A stretch of 6,010 nucleotides of DNA from Sedimentitalea sp042687825 (GTDB lineage: Bacteria; Pseudomonadota; Alphaproteobacteria; Rhodobacterales; Rhodobacteraceae): assembly GCF_042687825.1 (NCBI RefSeq), contig NZ_JBHUQE010000044.1, positions 1 to 6,010 on the forward strand, in the 5' to 3' direction. The notes beneath the pieces are model-generated. The model worked only from the letters and a program-made list of their open reading frames with translations. It searched no databases and was not told where the DNA came from. Both the position numbers and the translations under genes were made by a program. Within the stretch, counting starts at the first letter, position 1. Each line of letters opens with the position of its first letter. Shown here one piece after another: positions 5,262-6,010 of this stretch.

Positions 5262-5873
5262 ATGATGATCCGCATTTTTTCGCTGCTGGCCGGGCTGGTA
5301 CTGCTGGCGGCCTGCAACACCGGCCCGCAGGACCGGACGCCGAATTCGCTGGGGGAATTCAAGCTGGGCCACAACGTTGTGGTGGCAGACAAGATGCAAC
5401 AGGGTCCGATCTCGCGCGATGCCACCGCCGAGGAATGGCAGAACACCATCAAGTCGGCGGTGCAGCAGCGGTTCGGCGGGTTTGACGGCGATCAGCTCTA
5501 TCATTTCGGCATCAGCGTCGAGGGCTATATGCTGGCGCCCGAGGGATTCATCTATAACCCGCGCTCGATGCTGGTGATCAATGTCACGGTCTGGGACGAC
5601 GCTGCCGGCAAAAAGCTGAACGACAAGGTGCATCAGATCACGGTGGTCGAGGATTCCACGGTTTCGACCTTTTTCAAGGGCTCGGGGCGCGAGCGCACGA
5701 AACAGGAACAGATGGACGGGCTGACCGCCAACGCGCTGGATCAGCTGGGCGACTGGCTGCTGGAACGGCACACGCAGGACGGGTGGTTCGAGAAAACCGC
5801 CAGCACCGCAGGGGCCGAGGACAGCGCCGCGACCCGAAATTTCACCGCGCTGTCTCCGGCCGCCGGCGGTTGA
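5262..5873 (+). CDS. Putative lipoprotein of unknown function
   Basis: The protein has 203 residues. Residues 1-17 form a lipoprotein signal (MMIRIFSLLAGLVLLAA) ending in the lipobox L15-A16-A17-C18, so Cys18 should be lipidated and the mature 186-residue protein held at a membrane facing the periplasm. Asn at +2 is not the classical Asp retention signal. The mature part looks folded. It has VVVADKMQQGPISR, then a helix (EEWQNTIKSAVQQRF), and a GDQLYHFGISVEGYML strand pair. Next come SMLVINVTVWDD, a charged helix (RTKQEQMDGLTANALDQLGDWLLER) and a low-complexity Ala/Thr/Ser tail from about 178. I recall similar lipoproteins in Rhodobacterales but none with a known role. Two ATG codons stand together; the first is used here, with GAGAG just upstream. 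It lies 81 bases after parC and upstream of tuf. Confidence 0.85.
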   Translation: MMIRIFSLLAGLVLLAACNTGPQDRTPNSLGEFKLGHNVVVADKMQQGPISRDATAEEWQNTIKSAVQQRFGGFDGDQLYHFGISVEGYMLAPEGFIYNPRSMLVINVTVWDDAAGKKLNDKVHQITVVEDSTVSTFFKGSGRERTKQEQMDGLTANALDQLGDWLLERHTQDGWFEKTASTAGAEDSAATRNFTALSPAAGG

Positions 5874-5896
5874 TGTTTTCGCTGCACAAGACAGGC

Positions 5897-5924
5897 TTGA
5901 TTTTCCGCGCCGAACCTCCTATTT
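5897..5924 (+). promoter_or_regulatory. Candidate promoter of tuf
   Basis: A -35-like TTGATT (5897-5902, preceded by C as in alphaproteobacterial CTTGAC-type sites) and a -10-like CTATTT (5919-5924) are 16 bases apart. Transcription would start near 5931, giving a leader of about 57 bases before the tuf ATG. A small hairpin, GGGTC-TTTTG-GACCC (5949-5963), would fall in that leader. A strong separate promoter is expected for EF-Tu, but this match is by eye only. Confidence 0.4.
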
Positions 5925-5987
5925 GGCGCGCGCAAACGATCGAAAACCGGGTCTTTTGGACCCCATATCAGAAAAAGGCGCCTGCAG

Positions 5988-6010
5988 ATGGGTAAGGAAA
6001 AGTTTGAGCG
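5988..6010 (+). CDS. tuf: Translation elongation factor Tu, 5' end only
   Basis: The last 23 bases read ATG then GKEKFE and the first two bases of an Arg codon (CG). That gives MGKEKFER, very close to the conserved EF-Tu start MAKEKFER, which precedes the NKPHVNIGTIGHVDHGKT region outside the window. EF-Tu is the GTPase that brings aminoacyl-tRNA to the ribosome. AAGG at 5975-5978 gives a ribosome binding site nine bases upstream. Gly instead of Ala at position 2 is a small variation. The upstream gene is a lipoprotein and not fusA, so this is probably not the str-operon copy. It may be the second copy that often precedes tRNA-Trp, secE and nusG. The call rests on eight residues. Confidence 0.8.

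Noticed and set aside
3426..5771. A 781-codon open frame on the minus strand opposite parC and the lipoprotein gene
   Set aside because: It is remarkably long, but parC and the lipoprotein are clear on the other strand. Its translation is rich in His, Gln, Arg and Ala with no recognisable domain, as expected for the reverse complement of GC-rich coding DNA.
5949..5963. GGGTC-TTTTG-GACCC hairpin before tuf as a terminator of the lipoprotein gene
   Set aside because: The stem is only five pairs and no T-run follows; it lies downstream of the candidate tuf promoter, so it would belong to the tuf leader.
1..6010. Mobile element, CRISPR array, defence system, tRNA or rRNA
   Set aside because: No transposase, integrase, terminal repeats, regularly spaced repeats or tRNA-like cloverleaf was seen; every sizeable coding region has a housekeeping, metabolic or envelope explanation.

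Overview
This window looks like a stretch of chromosome from a GC-rich marine-type alphaproteobacterium, most likely Rhodobacterales (Roseobacter group). That placement is an inference from remembered protein families: the ParC sequence (N-terminus starting MSDLVDD, Ala and Asp at the quinolone-site positions), a twin-transmembrane protein beside a PduO-type adenosyltransferase and etfB, and a Roseobacter-like SH3 protein. No database search was possible.

Layout. Positions 1-2628 are all on the minus strand. In transcription order they hold an anchored SH3-domain protein (2628-1999), a classical short-chain dehydrogenase/reductase (1900-1073), a 68-residue HIG1-like twin-membrane protein (1001-795), a PduO-type ATP:cob(I)alamin adenosyltransferase (793-221) and the first codons of etfB (23 and beyond the window). 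The HIG1-like gene and pduO are one base apart and clearly coupled. A 197-base spacer rich in inverted repeats separates pduO from etfB. It ends in a strong hairpin just before the etfB ribosome binding site, and that hairpin competes with a second one enclosing the site.

Positions 2829-6010 are on the plus strand: parC (topoisomerase IV subunit A, complete), a lipoprotein of unknown function (5262-5873), and the first eight codons of a tuf gene (EF-Tu) behind a plausible promoter. A 200-base divergent spacer (2629-2828) separates the two gene blocks and holds a three-armed set of competing hairpins upstream of parC.

The minus-strand block combines cofactor B12 activation (needed by methylmalonyl-CoA and ethylmalonyl-CoA mutases) with the electron acceptor of acyl-CoA dehydrogenases (ETF), so it fits acyl-CoA and short-chain carbon metabolism. 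The plus-strand block is housekeeping: chromosome decatenation and translation. I see no mobile element, CRISPR array, tRNA, rRNA or phage gene. Nothing convincingly shows a new multi-gene system. The points most worth a second look are the RNA-structure candidates in the etfB and parC leaders, and the uncharacterised lipoprotein before tuf.
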